From Loktanella sp. PT4BL (GTDB lineage: Bacteria; Pseudomonadota; Alphaproteobacteria; Rhodobacterales; Rhodobacteraceae): 64,000 nucleotides of DNA. The stretch lies in assembly GCF_003201935.1 (NCBI RefSeq), contig NZ_QJJL01000001.1, positions 434,001-498,000 on the forward strand, given 5' to 3'. Under the pieces are notes generated by a model, which was not told the origin of the DNA, did not search any database, and was given only the letters and a program-made list of their open reading frames with translations. Below, piece after piece: positions 1 through 9,079 of this stretch. Every line of letters begins with the position of its first letter. The stretch's first letter is position 1. The position numbers were made by a program, and so were the translations under genes.

Positions 1-1109
1 TATGTGATTGTATCAACCCCGCCTGTATCCCAGATCGCAACCCAACCTGTCCCGACTGCGTTCGCGCTGGCCAGTTCATAGGTGTTGTTGCCGTTGTTGT
101 GGGTGGTGTTTGCGCCATAGAGCTCTTGCAACATCGCGATATCGAGCGCCATCGGGCTTGCGGCATCGCCATAGGAATTTGTCGTTGGTGATGCGCCGTT
201 CCAACCGCCATTATATGACATGATCGTATAGACGGTTTGGTTAAGCTCAAAATCGCCGTAGATGCCAAATGGGAAGTTGCCAGCTCTCTGGTCGCCAAGC
301 CCGGCCAAGACGATGTCACCATCATGTGGATGATCGAGCCCCAAGCCGTGAAGGGCTTCATGAATCACCGTCGAAAACCCGAGCCCGCCAGCAGTCAGGC
401 CGTCCGACCAGCCAAAGCCGTTGGCGTTGAAAACACCCATGGAAGCGCCCGTATAATTTGCGTTTCCCGGCAGATAAAAATAACCAAGAAGCCCAGGAGA
501 GCCTAATTCATTATCATCCAAAACCATCTGGAAATCTGCGTTGGACTCGGTCGACAAAACAAACCTCAGGTCAACATAATTCGAAATGACACCCAATGCC
601 GCCATGACAGCGTCACGTTCGGATTGAGTCCAGCCATCTGAAACGACTTCCGAGCTGCCCAGTCGGCTGACATCAAAATTTGCCCTGTTGCCATCTTCTA
701 CAAAGTAGACGGTAATAACGTCATCACCACGGGCCAGACCGGAATCAAGTGGATCCACCGGCGTCGTCTCCGTGGCTGTCAACTGATAGCTACCTGTGCC
801 GGAATCGTCGAATGCACCGGCTTCAATGTAGAACGTGCCACCCTCTGCGCTTCCGATGGTCACACGCGAGTCAATGTCGAAACCCTCAGAAACATCATCA
901 TTAATGGCAACCAAATTCCCGTCTGCGTCATAGACCCGCAAGATTGGATCATTCAGACCAATGCCAGTCAAATTGATTGCTGCATAGTGCCCCGGTCCAA
1001 GATCAATACGCACCCAATCGCGATCGCCGTTACTGTCGATCGCACTTGTAAGGCTGCCTCCAATTGTCAGCGTTGCTGAGGTTGAGGCATTATTGGGAAT
1101 ATCGGCCAT
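1..1109 (-). CDS. M10 (serralysin/metzincin-type) secreted metalloprotease, C-terminus cut by window edge
   Basis: The frame is open from ATG at 1109 to the left edge, so at least 369 residues are present and the C-terminus is missing. The N-terminal ~110 residues look like a pre-peptidase (PPC) beta domain (SAIDSNGDRDWVRIDL, then GTGSYQLT). The catalytic domain carries the metzincin zinc motif HEALHGLGLDHP at residues 250-261 and a Met-turn, YTIMSYNGG, with Met at about 297, which is diagnostic for peptidase family M10. There is no N-terminal signal peptide, as expected for proteins exported by a type I system through C-terminal repeats; those would lie outside the window. It probably degrades extracellular protein. 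It is divergent from the dehydrogenase at 1388, with a 278-bp spacer. The family assignment is firm; export route and substrate are inferred. Confidence 0.9.
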   Translation of the reverse strand, partial: MADIPNNASTSATLTIGGSLTSAIDSNGDRDWVRIDLGPGHYAAINLTGIGLNDPILRVYDADGNLVAINDDVSEGFDIDSRVTIGSAEGGTFYIEAGAFDDSGTGSYQLTATETTPVDPLDSGLARGDDVITVYFVEDGNRANFDVSRLGSSEVVSDGWTQSERDAVMAALGVISNYVDLRFVLSTESNADFQMVLDDNELGSPGLLGYFYLPGNANYTGASMGVFNANGFGWSDGLTAGGLGFSTVIHEALHGLGLDHPHDGDIVLAGLGDQRAGNFPFGIYGDFELNQTVYTIMSYNGGWNGASPTTNSYGDAASPMALDIAMLQELYGANTTHNNGNNTYELASANAVGTGWVAIWDTGGVDTIT

Positions 1110-1387
1110 GAAAAGTCTCTTCTGAAAGCGTGGAATGCTCTGAAAAATAACACAATGAAACGGGTTGCGTACAAAGGACACAAAAACTGTGGCAAAAATT
1201 AGTTCAACGCGCCGATAGGTTCAAATTTTCAGGCACAAGGCACTCCTTTTTATAACGTAGTCCGGCGCACGTTCTGGCATAAGCCATAGACTGTACACAT
1301 CTGGCTTTCGTGTCGTGAAAACCCTAGGCTGGGCAGAGACAGCGTGATGGTAAATTACGACAGATAAATCAAAGGAGTGCTGGCCAA

Positions 1388-2275
1388 ATGACAAACGAAA
1401 CAATCGGTGTTGTTGGTGTTGGCCTGATGGGGCACGGGATTGCCAAGAACCTGCTCGCGGCGGACTATCCTGTCACGGTGATCGCCCACCGCAACCGGAC
1501 CCCGATCGAGAGTCTGACAGCCCTTGGCGCGGTTGAGGTCAGCGACCTTGCGGGTATGGCGGCGACGTGTTCGGTCATCCACATCTGTGCCCCCGGATCG
1601 CCGCAAGTGGAAGAGATCGTTGGCGCGCTCTTGCCAGAGCTAAAGCCCGGCAGCATCATCGTCGATTGTTCGACATCTGATCCGACATCGACAATCGTAT
1701 TGGCGCAAAAACTGGCAGAGGTCGGGTGCCACATGGCCGATGCGCCACTTGGCGGCACGCCCGTGCAGGCCGAGCAGGGGGAATTGGCCACAATGGTCGG
1801 GGCGGATGCCGGGATTTTCGCGCGGCTCGAACCTGTCATGGCAAGCTGGGCTGGCGCCATTGTGCACATCGGGCCATGTGGGGCAGGGCACAAGATGAAG
1901 CTTCTCAACAACTTTGTCTCGCTTGGCTATGCCGCACTTTATTCCGAGGCGCTGGCGCTCTCGCGCAAGGTTGGCATTTCGGTCGATCAGTTCGATTCCG
2001 TCATTCGCGGAAGCCGGATGGACTGCGGTTTCTATCAAACCTTCATGGGCTACGCGGTTGAGGGCAACCGCGAGGCGCATAAGTTCACACTGACCAATGC
2101 GCTAAAGGATTTGCGCTATCTTGAGGCGATGGCGGATAGTGTCGCGCTTTCCAATCCTGTCGGAAATGCCGTGAAAAACAGTTTCGCTCTGGCCAGCGCC
2201 GCCGGTGGCAGCGGGCCAGAGGATTATGTGCCGCATCTTGTCGATTATATCGCGCGGCAGAACGGATTGGACTAG
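1388..2275 (+). CDS. NAD(P)-binding beta-hydroxyacid dehydrogenase (3-hydroxyisobutyrate dehydrogenase family)
   Basis: A 295-aa protein of normal family length. It has the Rossmann motif GVGLMG at residues 10-15, the substrate-binding stretch DAPLGGTPVQAEQG in the middle, and the family signature GxGxxxKxxNN (GAGHKMKLLNN) with the catalytic lysine at about K171. The family oxidises beta-hydroxyacids (3-hydroxyisobutyrate, tartronate semialdehyde, 6-phosphogluconate-like) with NAD(P). The neighbours do not identify the substrate. The ATG follows AAAGGAGTGCTGGCCAA, a good ribosome site. The stop codon TAG lies inside a CTAG shared with the convergent gene at 2272-2946. Confidence 0.88.
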   Translation: MTNETIGVVGVGLMGHGIAKNLLAADYPVTVIAHRNRTPIESLTALGAVEVSDLAGMAATCSVIHICAPGSPQVEEIVGALLPELKPGSIIVDCSTSDPTSTIVLAQKLAEVGCHMADAPLGGTPVQAEQGELATMVGADAGIFARLEPVMASWAGAIVHIGPCGAGHKMKLLNNFVSLGYAALYSEALALSRKVGISVDQFDSVIRGSRMDCGFYQTFMGYAVEGNREAHKFTLTNALKDLRYLEAMADSVALSNPVGNAVKNSFALASAAGGSGPEDYVPHLVDYIARQNGLD

Positions 2276-2946
2276 AAGACACCGTAGTATGTCGCAACCT
2301 TGTCGGCCCAGTGCCGGTCAAGGGCGGCGGTATTTTCAAGCTGCGGACTGGCATCCAGCGTCGCTGCATCAATCGTAAGCACTGTTTTGGTATCGGCGTT
2401 GCCGACAGTTTCCACCAGATTGATTGGCAGGACACGCTGTGTTTCGGGCAATACCACGCCTGTATCAACGGCAAGGTGACTGACGGTCAGGTCCGCCGAA
2501 CCAGCCAGAAGGCCGATCACCTTGCCAAGGTTCTCTGCCCCGTGACAGGCGACAGAGCCCGAGACATTGCGCGCTGAAAACAGCCTACCGTCCGGTGCGT
2601 TCTTTTCCAGAAACGTAGCAGCGACGTCCTTGCTTGACGGTCCAAGGATCAACGAGGGGATGTCACTGAATTGCAGCCCGTCATCAAGGCCCACCTTTTC
2701 AATGACTTCCAGATTTTCCACGTCAGCTTTGGTCAGTTGCAGCGTCACCAAACGGTCGTCCGGGTCGATCTTGCCAATTTTGTCGGCTGAAACCACGACG
2801 GTGTGATTGGACAATAAACCCCCCGTATCAATGGCGAGGTGTTTGATTTTCATCGTCTTCCGATCAATGAAGGCATCAATCACAGAGGCCTTAAAGTCCT
2901 CGGCTTGGGCCAAAAATCCAAAAAGATCGTTTACTGAAAATAGCAT
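2272..2946 (-). CDS. double PRC-barrel-like domain protein
   Basis: A 224-aa soluble protein with two related halves. Residues ~30-95 contain KIKHLAIDTGGLL...VVVSADKIGKID; residues ~150-215 contain TVSHLAVDTGVVL...VLPINLVETVG. The pattern (hydrophobic strand, D-T-G, hydrophobic strand, charged turn) is that of PRC-barrel domains, found in RimM, the photosynthetic reaction-centre H subunit and many alphaproteobacterial stress or envelope proteins. No enzyme motif is visible. The upstream GAAAGGAATTTCTC gives an acceptable ribosome site. It overlaps the convergent dehydrogenase only in the CTAG stop tetranucleotide. The domain call rests on the repeat pattern; the function is unknown. Confidence 0.65.
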   Translation of the reverse strand: MLFSVNDLFGFLAQAEDFKASVIDAFIDRKTMKIKHLAIDTGGLLSNHTVVVSADKIGKIDPDDRLVTLQLTKADVENLEVIEKVGLDDGLQFSDIPSLILGPSSKDVAATFLEKNAPDGRLFSARNVSGSVACHGAENLGKVIGLLAGSADLTVSHLAVDTGVVLPETQRVLPINLVETVGNADTKTVLTIDAATLDASPQLENTAALDRHWADKVATYYGVF

Positions 2947-3338
2947 GAGAAATTCCTTTCTTCGTACGTGTCTTGATAATGATGGAACGTCCGTCAGCGC
3001 GGGGGCCTGGAACGGATCAGACGCGGCGACAGGGCCAGTGACTGGCGATGCCTTGCGCGGATTTCAAGGGATTAGAAGGCTACGGCGCGGCCACACTTGC
3101 GGACGGCATATTCATGCGTCGCAGGCGCTCCAGGTCGGTCTTGCTGTGGCATTCCGCCCCTCTTTCTTGCGTCGTTTCGCGCCAATCAATCTCGGCGCAG
3201 CCTAAGATACAGATAGGCTTTGTTACGCAAAATTCAAGATTTTCAGGTATTTTGGCAAAGATCATTGCGCCTTTTGCAAGTATCAGCGCCATGCAATTCC
3301 CCCCTCTCGGGTACGGTACTGCATGACGCGGGTGCCTT
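2947..3338. other. intergenic stretch, no convincing long gene
   Basis: Of these 392 bases only the small leftward frame at 3080-3292 has a plausible start and ribosome site. The other open frames crossing the region look like non-coding noise, with Cys/Arg/Trp-rich translations and no ribosome site. No strong hairpin, repeat or RNA gene is seen. Confidence 0.5.
3080..3292 (-). CDS. candidate small protein (70 aa), unknown
   Basis: A leftward frame of 70 codons beginning MALILAKGAMIFAKIP and ending DLERLRRMNMPSASVAAP. It is preceded by GAGAGGGGGGAATTGC, a very strong Shine-Dalgarno match at correct spacing. The C-terminal half has the high-GC third codon positions of real genes here (CTG GAG CGC CTG...). 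It has three cysteines in the middle and no clear membrane segment or known motif. It sits upstream of, and in the same direction as, the PRC-barrel gene but 133 bp away. It is short and unconserved by eye, so this is a candidate only. Confidence 0.4.
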   Translation of the reverse strand: MALILAKGAMIFAKIPENLEFCVTKPICILGCAEIDWRETTQERGAECHSKTDLERLRRMNMPSASVAAP

Positions 3339-4154
3339 TCACTCTTTCGGGTTCTCGTCGATTTCTTCCTGCACCTGGCCCCATGCCAGCATGGTAAAGA
3401 CCAATGTGCCGCCCACGATGTTGCCTGCAAGGACGGGCAAGAAAAACGCAAAGACAGCGTCCCCTGCCGTTGTTGCGCCAGTGACCAGCAAGAACCACAT
3501 CTCGACCGATCCGGCCACGATATGCGCGAAATCCCCTGCCGCGATCAACCAAGTGATCGCCACAATTAGCCAAAAGACAGAATGCGTTGACTGCGGGATC
3601 ATCCACACGAGAGCCGCTACCAGAATACCCGCCGGAATGGCGCGCATAAACGCTGTTGCCGGATCATACCCAAGCGCATGTTCGGACAGCGCTGCGATCG
3701 CCGGAAGCAGATCCGATGGAATAGCGGGAGTGAACGCGAACAGGCTGGCCGCCGCCAGCGCACCCACCACATTTGCCGCCAAGACAATGCCCCAAAGCTT
3801 CAGCACATTGGTCAGCATATGGAGTGTCGGTTTTGCAACCAACGGGAACACGGTTGTGATTGTGTTCTCGGTGAACAATTGCAAGCGCCCTAGGATCACG
3901 AGCAAGAACCCGAAGCTATACCCAAGGTTCTCGATCAAGTGACGGCTGGGCATGTCGGGCAAATAGGTCCGCAGGATCGCTTCGCCAAGAACGGAAAAGC
4001 TGATCATCAGGCCTGCCGCAATGCCGGACCAGATCAGTGACTTCGCAGGCCTTTGCAGTTCCTCTTCGCCCTCGCGGCGGATCACCTCGTATATCAGCCG
4101 TGGAGCAAGACTGGTGGCATCCTCAATGGTCTTCTTTTCTTTATGTTTTGTCAT
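3339..4154 (-). CDS. formate/nitrite transporter (FNT) family channel
   Basis: A 271-aa integral membrane protein. A charged cytoplasmic N-terminus (MTKHKEKKTIEDATSLAPRLIYEVIRREGEEEL) is followed by several hydrophobic helices. Family marks are GLMISFSVLGEAIL in the first helix, GRLQLFTENTITTVFPL in the second, and GNIVGGTLVFTMLAWGQV near the end. The family forms pentameric channels for formate, nitrite, hydrosulfide or acetate; this subtype (YfdC-like) has no assigned ion. I choose the start at 4154 rather than the longer frame because AGGAAAAGGTAATTTC precedes it and the upstream extension is not membrane-protein-like. The gene is isolated, with a 294-bp spacer to the divergent peptide importer. 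Confidence 0.85.
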   Translation of the reverse strand: MTKHKEKKTIEDATSLAPRLIYEVIRREGEEELQRPAKSLIWSGIAAGLMISFSVLGEAILRTYLPDMPSRHLIENLGYSFGFLLVILGRLQLFTENTITTVFPLVAKPTLHMLTNVLKLWGIVLAANVVGALAAASLFAFTPAIPSDLLPAIAALSEHALGYDPATAFMRAIPAGILVAALVWMIPQSTHSVFWLIVAITWLIAAGDFAHIVAGSVEMWFLLVTGATTAGDAVFAFFLPVLAGNIVGGTLVFTMLAWGQVQEEIDENPKE

Positions 4155-4448
4155 GAAATTACCTTTTCCTGATAAAGGACGTAGCTGACAAGACGCAGAA
4201 TTCAACGAGAGGGCAGCTCGCATCGTTTTATCGAACCGCGCTTCCGCATCATGGCAGGTGGGTGCAGGACAATGTGGCAGCTGCCGCACTGTGAGGGCAC
4301 AATCAGTGGTGTTTTTCCAAAACCAAGGTGTTGTCTGTCCCGAAAAAATCGAGCACAAAACAGCATGCTCTGGCACTTCGGGGTTTTACCCTGCACAGTG
4401 CGTGACAGCAAAAAATCAAATCATCGTCTTAACCAGCAGGAGACTTCT
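4155..4448. promoter_or_regulatory. divergent promoter region between FNT channel and peptide importer
   Basis: These 294 bases separate two divergent starts and must hold promoters for both, but I could not pick out convincing -35/-10 pairs or an operator. Open frames running through it into the importer gene are upstream extensions without support. No hairpin of note is present. Confidence 0.4.
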
Positions 4449-6053
4449 ATGTCGATATTTACCAAGGATCAAAGTTTCGCGCATGCGCGAAAAATGCTTT
4501 CGGTGTCCGCCCTCGCCCTCGCAATGACCTCGGTGTCTGCCAACGCCGAGACACTGCGCTGGGCACGTGTCGCTGATGCGCTGACGCTTGATCCGCATTC
4601 CCAGAACGAAGGCCCCACATCGACATTGCTGCACCACATCTATGAAACGCTTGTAGGGCGTGCAACGGACGGTTCGCTGACCCCGCGTCTGGCAACAGAC
4701 TGGCGCATCAGCGAAGAAGACCCTTCTGTCTGGATTTTCACGCTGCGCGAAGGTGTGACGTTCCATGATGGTTCCGAGTTCAACGCCGAAGATGTTGTAT
4801 TCTCGCTGAACCGTGTCCGCGCCGAAAGCTCGGGCTTCAAGGCGCTGCACAGTGCCGTTGAAAGCGTGTCGATGGTGGATGACTATACCGTCCACGTGAA
4901 AATGACCGGTCCATCGCCGCTGTATGTACAGAACCTGACAAACACATTCATCATGGATCAAGGTTGGGCCGAGGCAAACGACGTCGTTGAGCCGCAGAAC
5001 TTTGCTGCCGGTGAAGAAAACTTTGCCGTGCGCAACACCAACGGGACCGGCCCCTACACGCTGGTATCGCGTGATCCCGAAGTGCGTACCGTCATGGCTG
5101 CGTTTGACGGCCACTGGGACGAAACCCCGGCCGTGACCGAGATCGTCTACACCCCGATTTCAGAGGCTGCGACCCGCGTTGCCGCTCTGCTTTCGGGCGA
5201 AGTCGATGTGGTACAGGATGTGCCCGTGCAGGATATTGCACGTCTTGAGCAGACTGATGGCGTCAAGATCACAACTGGCCCTGAAAACCGCAACATCTTT
5301 TTCGCCTATGACATGGTGTCGGACACACTGCGGTCCTCTGATGCCGCCGACAACCCTTTCAAAAAGCCAGAAATCCGCGAAGCGATGGCCCTCGTTCTGG
5401 ATCGCGACGCGATCCAGCAGGTCGTGATGCGCGGCCAGTCACAGCCATCAGCGGCCCCGTTGCCGCCATTCGTGAACGGCTGGACCGAAGAGATGAACGC
5501 CTACGGTTCACCGGATGTGGAACGCGCCGCGCAGCTTGTGGTGGAAGCGGGTTATCCTGACGGGTTCTCGGTTGACCTGAACTGCCCGAATGACCGTTAT
5601 CTGAACGACGAAGCGATCTGTCAGGCGATGGTCGGTATGCTGGGCCGCGCGAACATCCGCGCCAATCTGGTGTCACAGACACGCAGCCTGCACTTCCCGC
5701 TGATCGAAAACTGGGAAACCGATTTCTATCTGCTGGGCTGGGGCGTGCCGACATTTGACAGCGCATATATCTTCAACTTCCTCGTTCACACCCGTGAAGA
5801 CGCCTATGGCGCATATAACGGATCGCGTTATTCCAACCCCGAGGTTGATGCGAAAATCGAGGCTCTGGCGACCATGACCGATCTGGAAGCGCGCGATGCG
5901 ACGATCGCGGAAATCTGGGATCAGGTGATGGAAGACCGCGTTTTCCTGAACGTACACAACCAGATGCTGGCCTATGCGATGCGTGACGACATCAATCTTG
6001 ATGTGCATCCTGAAAACCAGCCGAAGATGACGACTGTCACTTTCAACAACTAA
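4449..6053 (+). CDS. peptide/nickel-type ABC importer, periplasmic substrate-binding protein (SBP family 5)
   Basis: A 534-aa precursor. The signal peptide is MLSVSALALAMTSVSANA, with cleavage expected after Ala33 before ETLRWARVADALTLDPHS. The family-5 pattern (DPHSQNEGPTSTLLHHIYETLVGR, then LATDWRISEEDPSVWIFTLREGVTFHDGSEFNAEDVVFSLNR) is typical of DppA/OppA/NikA proteins. The start at ATG 4449 follows GCAGGAGACTTCT; the longer frame from 4251 would bury the signal peptide. It heads a five-gene importer, followed by two permeases and two ATPases. A 12-bp stem-loop after the gene probably lets it be made in excess over the membrane parts. The ligand is unknown; the polyamine and gamma-glutamyl enzymes downstream hint at peptides or gamma-glutamyl compounds. 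Confidence 0.92.
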   Translation: MSIFTKDQSFAHARKMLSVSALALAMTSVSANAETLRWARVADALTLDPHSQNEGPTSTLLHHIYETLVGRATDGSLTPRLATDWRISEEDPSVWIFTLREGVTFHDGSEFNAEDVVFSLNRVRAESSGFKALHSAVESVSMVDDYTVHVKMTGPSPLYVQNLTNTFIMDQGWAEANDVVEPQNFAAGEENFAVRNTNGTGPYTLVSRDPEVRTVMAAFDGHWDETPAVTEIVYTPISEAATRVAALLSGEVDVVQDVPVQDIARLEQTDGVKITTGPENRNIFFAYDMVSDTLRSSDAADNPFKKPEIREAMALVLDRDAIQQVVMRGQSQPSAAPLPPFVNGWTEEMNAYGSPDVERAAQLVVEAGYPDGFSVDLNCPNDRYLNDEAICQAMVGMLGRANIRANLVSQTRSLHFPLIENWETDFYLLGWGVPTFDSAYIFNFLVHTREDAYGAYNGSRYSNPEVDAKIEALATMTDLEARDATIAEIWDQVMEDRVFLNVHNQMLAYAMRDDINLDVHPENQPKMTTVTFNN

Positions 6054-6068
6054 TACGTCTTGAACCTT

Positions 6069-6099
6069 TTGCCCGCGTGGTTTAGCGCCACGCGGGCAA
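6069..6099 (+). terminator. intercistronic stem-loop after the binding-protein gene
   Basis: A perfect 12-bp inverted repeat (TTGCCCGCGTGG at 6069-6080, CCACGCGGGCAA at 6088-6099) with a 7-base loop, followed by a weak T-rich stretch. It lies between the binding protein and the first permease. Such stem-loops in ABC operons act as partial terminators or 3'-end stabilisers that raise binding-protein mRNA over permease mRNA; that role is inferred here. Confidence 0.7.
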
Positions 6100-6158
6100 T
6101 TTGTATTTGTGTCAATGGGGCTGACCTATTCGCACATCAATGAAGGGGCTGTTCCAGA

Positions 6159-7142
6159 ATGTTGGCCTATATCATCCGCCGTATCCTGCAATCCGTCTTG
6201 GTGATGCTTGTCGTGGCTTTGGTGTCATTTGCCCTGTTTCGTTTTGTCGGTGACCCGATCAATTCGATGGTCGGACAGGAAGCGTCAATCGCCGACCGCG
6301 AAGCGTTGCGCGACCAGTTGGGTTTGAACGATCCGTTCCTGAGCCAGTTCGCGACATTCGTGACCCGCGCGGCCCAAGGCGATTTTGGCATTTCCTACCG
6401 GCTGCAACAGCCTGTGATGGAACTGATCCTGTCGCGCTTGCCGGCAACGCTGGAACTTGCGCTGGTGTCGGGGGTGCTGGCCTTTGTCTTTGGTGTCGGC
6501 TTTGGCGTTTACACAGCACTGCGACGCAACGGTTGGGTGTCAAACACGATCATGACCGTGTCCTTGATCGGTGTGTCGCTGCCTACTTTTCTGATCGGTG
6601 TGCTGCTGATCTGGGTTTTCGCGGTCGAACTGCAATGGCTGCCCAGTTTCGGACGTGGTGAAACGGTTGAGATCGGCGGCTGGACGACCGGTTTTCTGAC
6701 ACCCACGGGCCGCGCTTCTTTGATCCTGCCCGCGATCACGCTGGGGCTTTATCAGATGACGCTGATCATGCGCCTTGTCCGCGCCGAGATGCTCGAAGTG
6801 CTCCGCACCGACTATATCAAATTCGCGCGGGCACGTGGCCTGAGCAATCGCGCGGTCAACTTTGGCCATGCCCTCAAGAACACCATGGTGCCGGTGATTA
6901 CGATCACCGGTTTGCAGCTGGGATCGATCATCGCTTTTGCCATCATCACAGAGACTGTTTTCCAGTGGCCGGGCGTGGGTGCGCTGTTCATCAACTCGGT
7001 CCGCTTTGTCGATGTGCCCGTAATGGCGGCCTATCTGATGATGATTGCGCTCGTGTTCGTCATCATCAACCTGATCGTTGATCTACTTTATTATGCGGTC
7101 GATCCGCGGCTGCGCGTCGATCGCGCGGCGACACGGCATTAA
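6159..7142 (+). CDS. peptide-type ABC importer permease (DppB/OppB family)
   Basis: A 327-aa inner-membrane protein. The N-terminus MLAYIIRRILQSVLVMLVVALVSFALFRFVGDP is the classic DppB first helix. The EAA loop that contacts the ATPases is VRAEMLEVLRTDYIKFARARGLSNR, with the conserved arginine/glycine cluster. The C-terminus LLYYAVDPRLRVD is the usual ending of the family. It starts 105 bp after the binding-protein gene, past the stem-loop, and is followed after 12 bp by the DppC-type permease. The two permeases form the heterodimeric channel. Confidence 0.93.
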   Translation: MLAYIIRRILQSVLVMLVVALVSFALFRFVGDPINSMVGQEASIADREALRDQLGLNDPFLSQFATFVTRAAQGDFGISYRLQQPVMELILSRLPATLELALVSGVLAFVFGVGFGVYTALRRNGWVSNTIMTVSLIGVSLPTFLIGVLLIWVFAVELQWLPSFGRGETVEIGGWTTGFLTPTGRASLILPAITLGLYQMTLIMRLVRAEMLEVLRTDYIKFARARGLSNRAVNFGHALKNTMVPVITITGLQLGSIIAFAIITETVFQWPGVGALFINSVRFVDVPVMAAYLMMIALVFVIINLIVDLLYYAVDPRLRVDRAATRH

Positions 7143-7154
7143 GGATTTACTGAC

Positions 7155-8069
7155 ATGAACCGCCTTGCTCGCATGTGGGACAGTGATATCGCTTGGTCCT
7201 TCCGTAATTCACCGGTCGCGATTGTTGCCGCAATAATCGCGTTGATTATCGTGCTGGGGGCCGTCTTTGCACCATGGATTGCACCCCATGATCCGTTCAA
7301 TTCGGCGTCGCTGAACCTGATGGACGGTTTCACCCCGCCCGGTGAGCCGAACCAGTTCACCGGCAATACCTATTTGATGGGCACCGACAATCAGGGCCGC
7401 GACATCTTCTCGACGATCCTATATGGCGCGCGGATCTCGCTTTTTGTGGGCTTCTCTGCCGTGGTGTTTGCCTTGGTGCTGGGCATCGGGCTCGGGCTTT
7501 TGGCCGGGTGGCGCGGTGGCTGGGTCGATAGCCTGATCATGCGTATTGCAGATGTGCAGTTGTCATTTCCGTCCATCCTGATTGCATTGCTGATCTTTGG
7601 TGTGGCGCGCGGCTTTATCCCGCCTTCAATGCGTGAAGAGGTTGCGATCTGGGTATTGATCGTCTCGATCGGTCTGTCGGACTGGGTGCAATATGCCCGT
7701 GTGGTGCGTGGTGCCGCCATGGTTGAGAAATCCAAGGAATACGTGCAGGCCGCCCGCGTCATCGGCGTACACCCTGCACGCATCGTCTTGCGCCATATCC
7801 TGCCCAATGTGATGGGACCGGTGCTCGTGATTGCGACGATCGGTCTGGCGCTTGCGATTATCGCCGAAGCAACACTGTCCTTTCTGGGCGTCGGTGTGCC
7901 GCCGACACAGCCGAGCCTTGGTACGCTGATCCGGATTGGCCAGCAGTATCTTTTCTCTGGCGAATGGTGGATTTTGCTGTTCCCGGCTATCGCCCTCTTG
8001 CTGCTCGCTTTGTCGGTCAACCTTTTGGGTGACTGGCTGCGCGACGCGCTGAACCCACGGCTAAGGTGA
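7155..8069 (+). CDS. peptide-type ABC importer permease (DppC/OppC family)
   Basis: A 304-aa inner-membrane protein. A cytoplasmic N-terminus precedes the first helix (AIVAAIIALIIVLGAVFAPWIAPHDPF). Family marks are LMGTDNQGRDIFSTILYGARISL and the EAA loop VRGAAMVEKSKEYVQAARVIG followed by HPARIVLRHILPN. The ending NLLGDWLRDALNPRLR is diagnostic. It partners the DppB-type subunit. Its TGA stop sits within the AAGGTGAC that serves as ribosome site for the next gene, so the ATPase is translationally coupled. Confidence 0.93.
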   Translation: MNRLARMWDSDIAWSFRNSPVAIVAAIIALIIVLGAVFAPWIAPHDPFNSASLNLMDGFTPPGEPNQFTGNTYLMGTDNQGRDIFSTILYGARISLFVGFSAVVFALVLGIGLGLLAGWRGGWVDSLIMRIADVQLSFPSILIALLIFGVARGFIPPSMREEVAIWVLIVSIGLSDWVQYARVVRGAAMVEKSKEYVQAARVIGVHPARIVLRHILPNVMGPVLVIATIGLALAIIAEATLSFLGVGVPPTQPSLGTLIRIGQQYLFSGEWWILLFPAIALLLLALSVNLLGDWLRDALNPRLR

Positions 8070-8074
8070 CAAAT

Positions 8075-9079
8075 ATGACCGATGCTTTGCTTTCCGTCCG
8101 TAACCTGCGGGTCGAATTCCCGACACGTCGCGGCGTCCTGACCGCGATTGACGATGTGTCTTTTGATATCATGCCCGGCGAGGTGCTGGGGGTGGTGGGC
8201 GAATCCGGTGCTGGTAAATCCTTGACCGGTGCCGCGATTATCGGTCTTCTGGAACCACCGGGGCGCATTGCCGGTGGTGAAATCCTGCTGAAAGGCGAAC
8301 GGATCGACAATCTGGGCGCCGAAGCCATGCGCCGTATCCGCGGCAAACGGATTGGCATGGTGTTTCAGGACCCGCTGACAAGCCTGAACCCGCTTTATAC
8401 CGTCGCCCAGCAGTTGATCGAGACGATCCGCACCCATGCGGATATTTCCGAAAGTGAGGCACGCAAAAAGGCCATTGCCTTGCTTGACCGTGTGGGTATT
8501 CCTGCGGCGGCGCGGCGCATCGACGATTATCCGCATCATTTTTCGGGCGGCATGCGCCAGCGCGTTGTCATTGCCCTTGCGCTTTGCGCCGAGCCGGAGC
8601 TGGTCATTGCGGACGAACCCACAACGGCGCTTGATGTCTCGGTACAAAGCCAGATCATCGACCTGATCAAGGAAATCTGCGCGGAACGGGGTGCCGCTGT
8701 GATGTTGATCACCCATGATATGGGCGTGATCGCCGAAACCGCCGACCGTGTGGCGGTGCTCTATGCCGGCCGGATCGCCGAGATCGGACCTGTGCGGCAG
8801 GTCATCACCGCACCTGAACATCCCTATACCGCAGGGCTGATGGGTTCGATCCCGACGCTGACGCAAACCGACGCACGGCTGGTGCAGATCCCGGGTGCGA
8901 TGCCCCGCCTGAATGCTATCCCGCAGGGCTGCGCCTTTAATCCGCGCTGCGAAAAGGCGTTTGATCGCTGTTTCAAAGAACGTCCCGCACCTGTCCTGCG
9001 CGATGCAGACGGGCGCAAGGTTGCCTGCTGGCTGTATGATGCCATCGACACACCTGCAAAGGAGCAAGCGAATGGCTGA
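8075..9079 (+). CDS. peptide-type ABC importer ATPase (DppD/OppD family)
   Basis: A 334-aa nucleotide-binding subunit. Walker A is GESGAGKS at residues 42-49, the signature is HHFSGGMRQRV, and Walker B is LVIADEPTTALD. The oligopeptide-ABC C-terminal extension contains the cysteine-bearing motif GCAFNPRCEKAFDRC, typical of DppD/OppD. A GTG at 8066 would add three residues, but the AAGG at 8063-8066 is correctly spaced for the ATG at 8075, which I prefer. It hydrolyses ATP with its partner to drive uptake. The end overlaps the start of the next ATPase by 8 bases. Confidence 0.93.
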   Translation: MTDALLSVRNLRVEFPTRRGVLTAIDDVSFDIMPGEVLGVVGESGAGKSLTGAAIIGLLEPPGRIAGGEILLKGERIDNLGAEAMRRIRGKRIGMVFQDPLTSLNPLYTVAQQLIETIRTHADISESEARKKAIALLDRVGIPAAARRIDDYPHHFSGGMRQRVVIALALCAEPELVIADEPTTALDVSVQSQIIDLIKEICAERGAAVMLITHDMGVIAETADRVAVLYAGRIAEIGPVRQVITAPEHPYTAGLMGSIPTLTQTDARLVQIPGAMPRLNAIPQGCAFNPRCEKAFDRCFKERPAPVLRDADGRKVACWLYDAIDTPAKEQANG

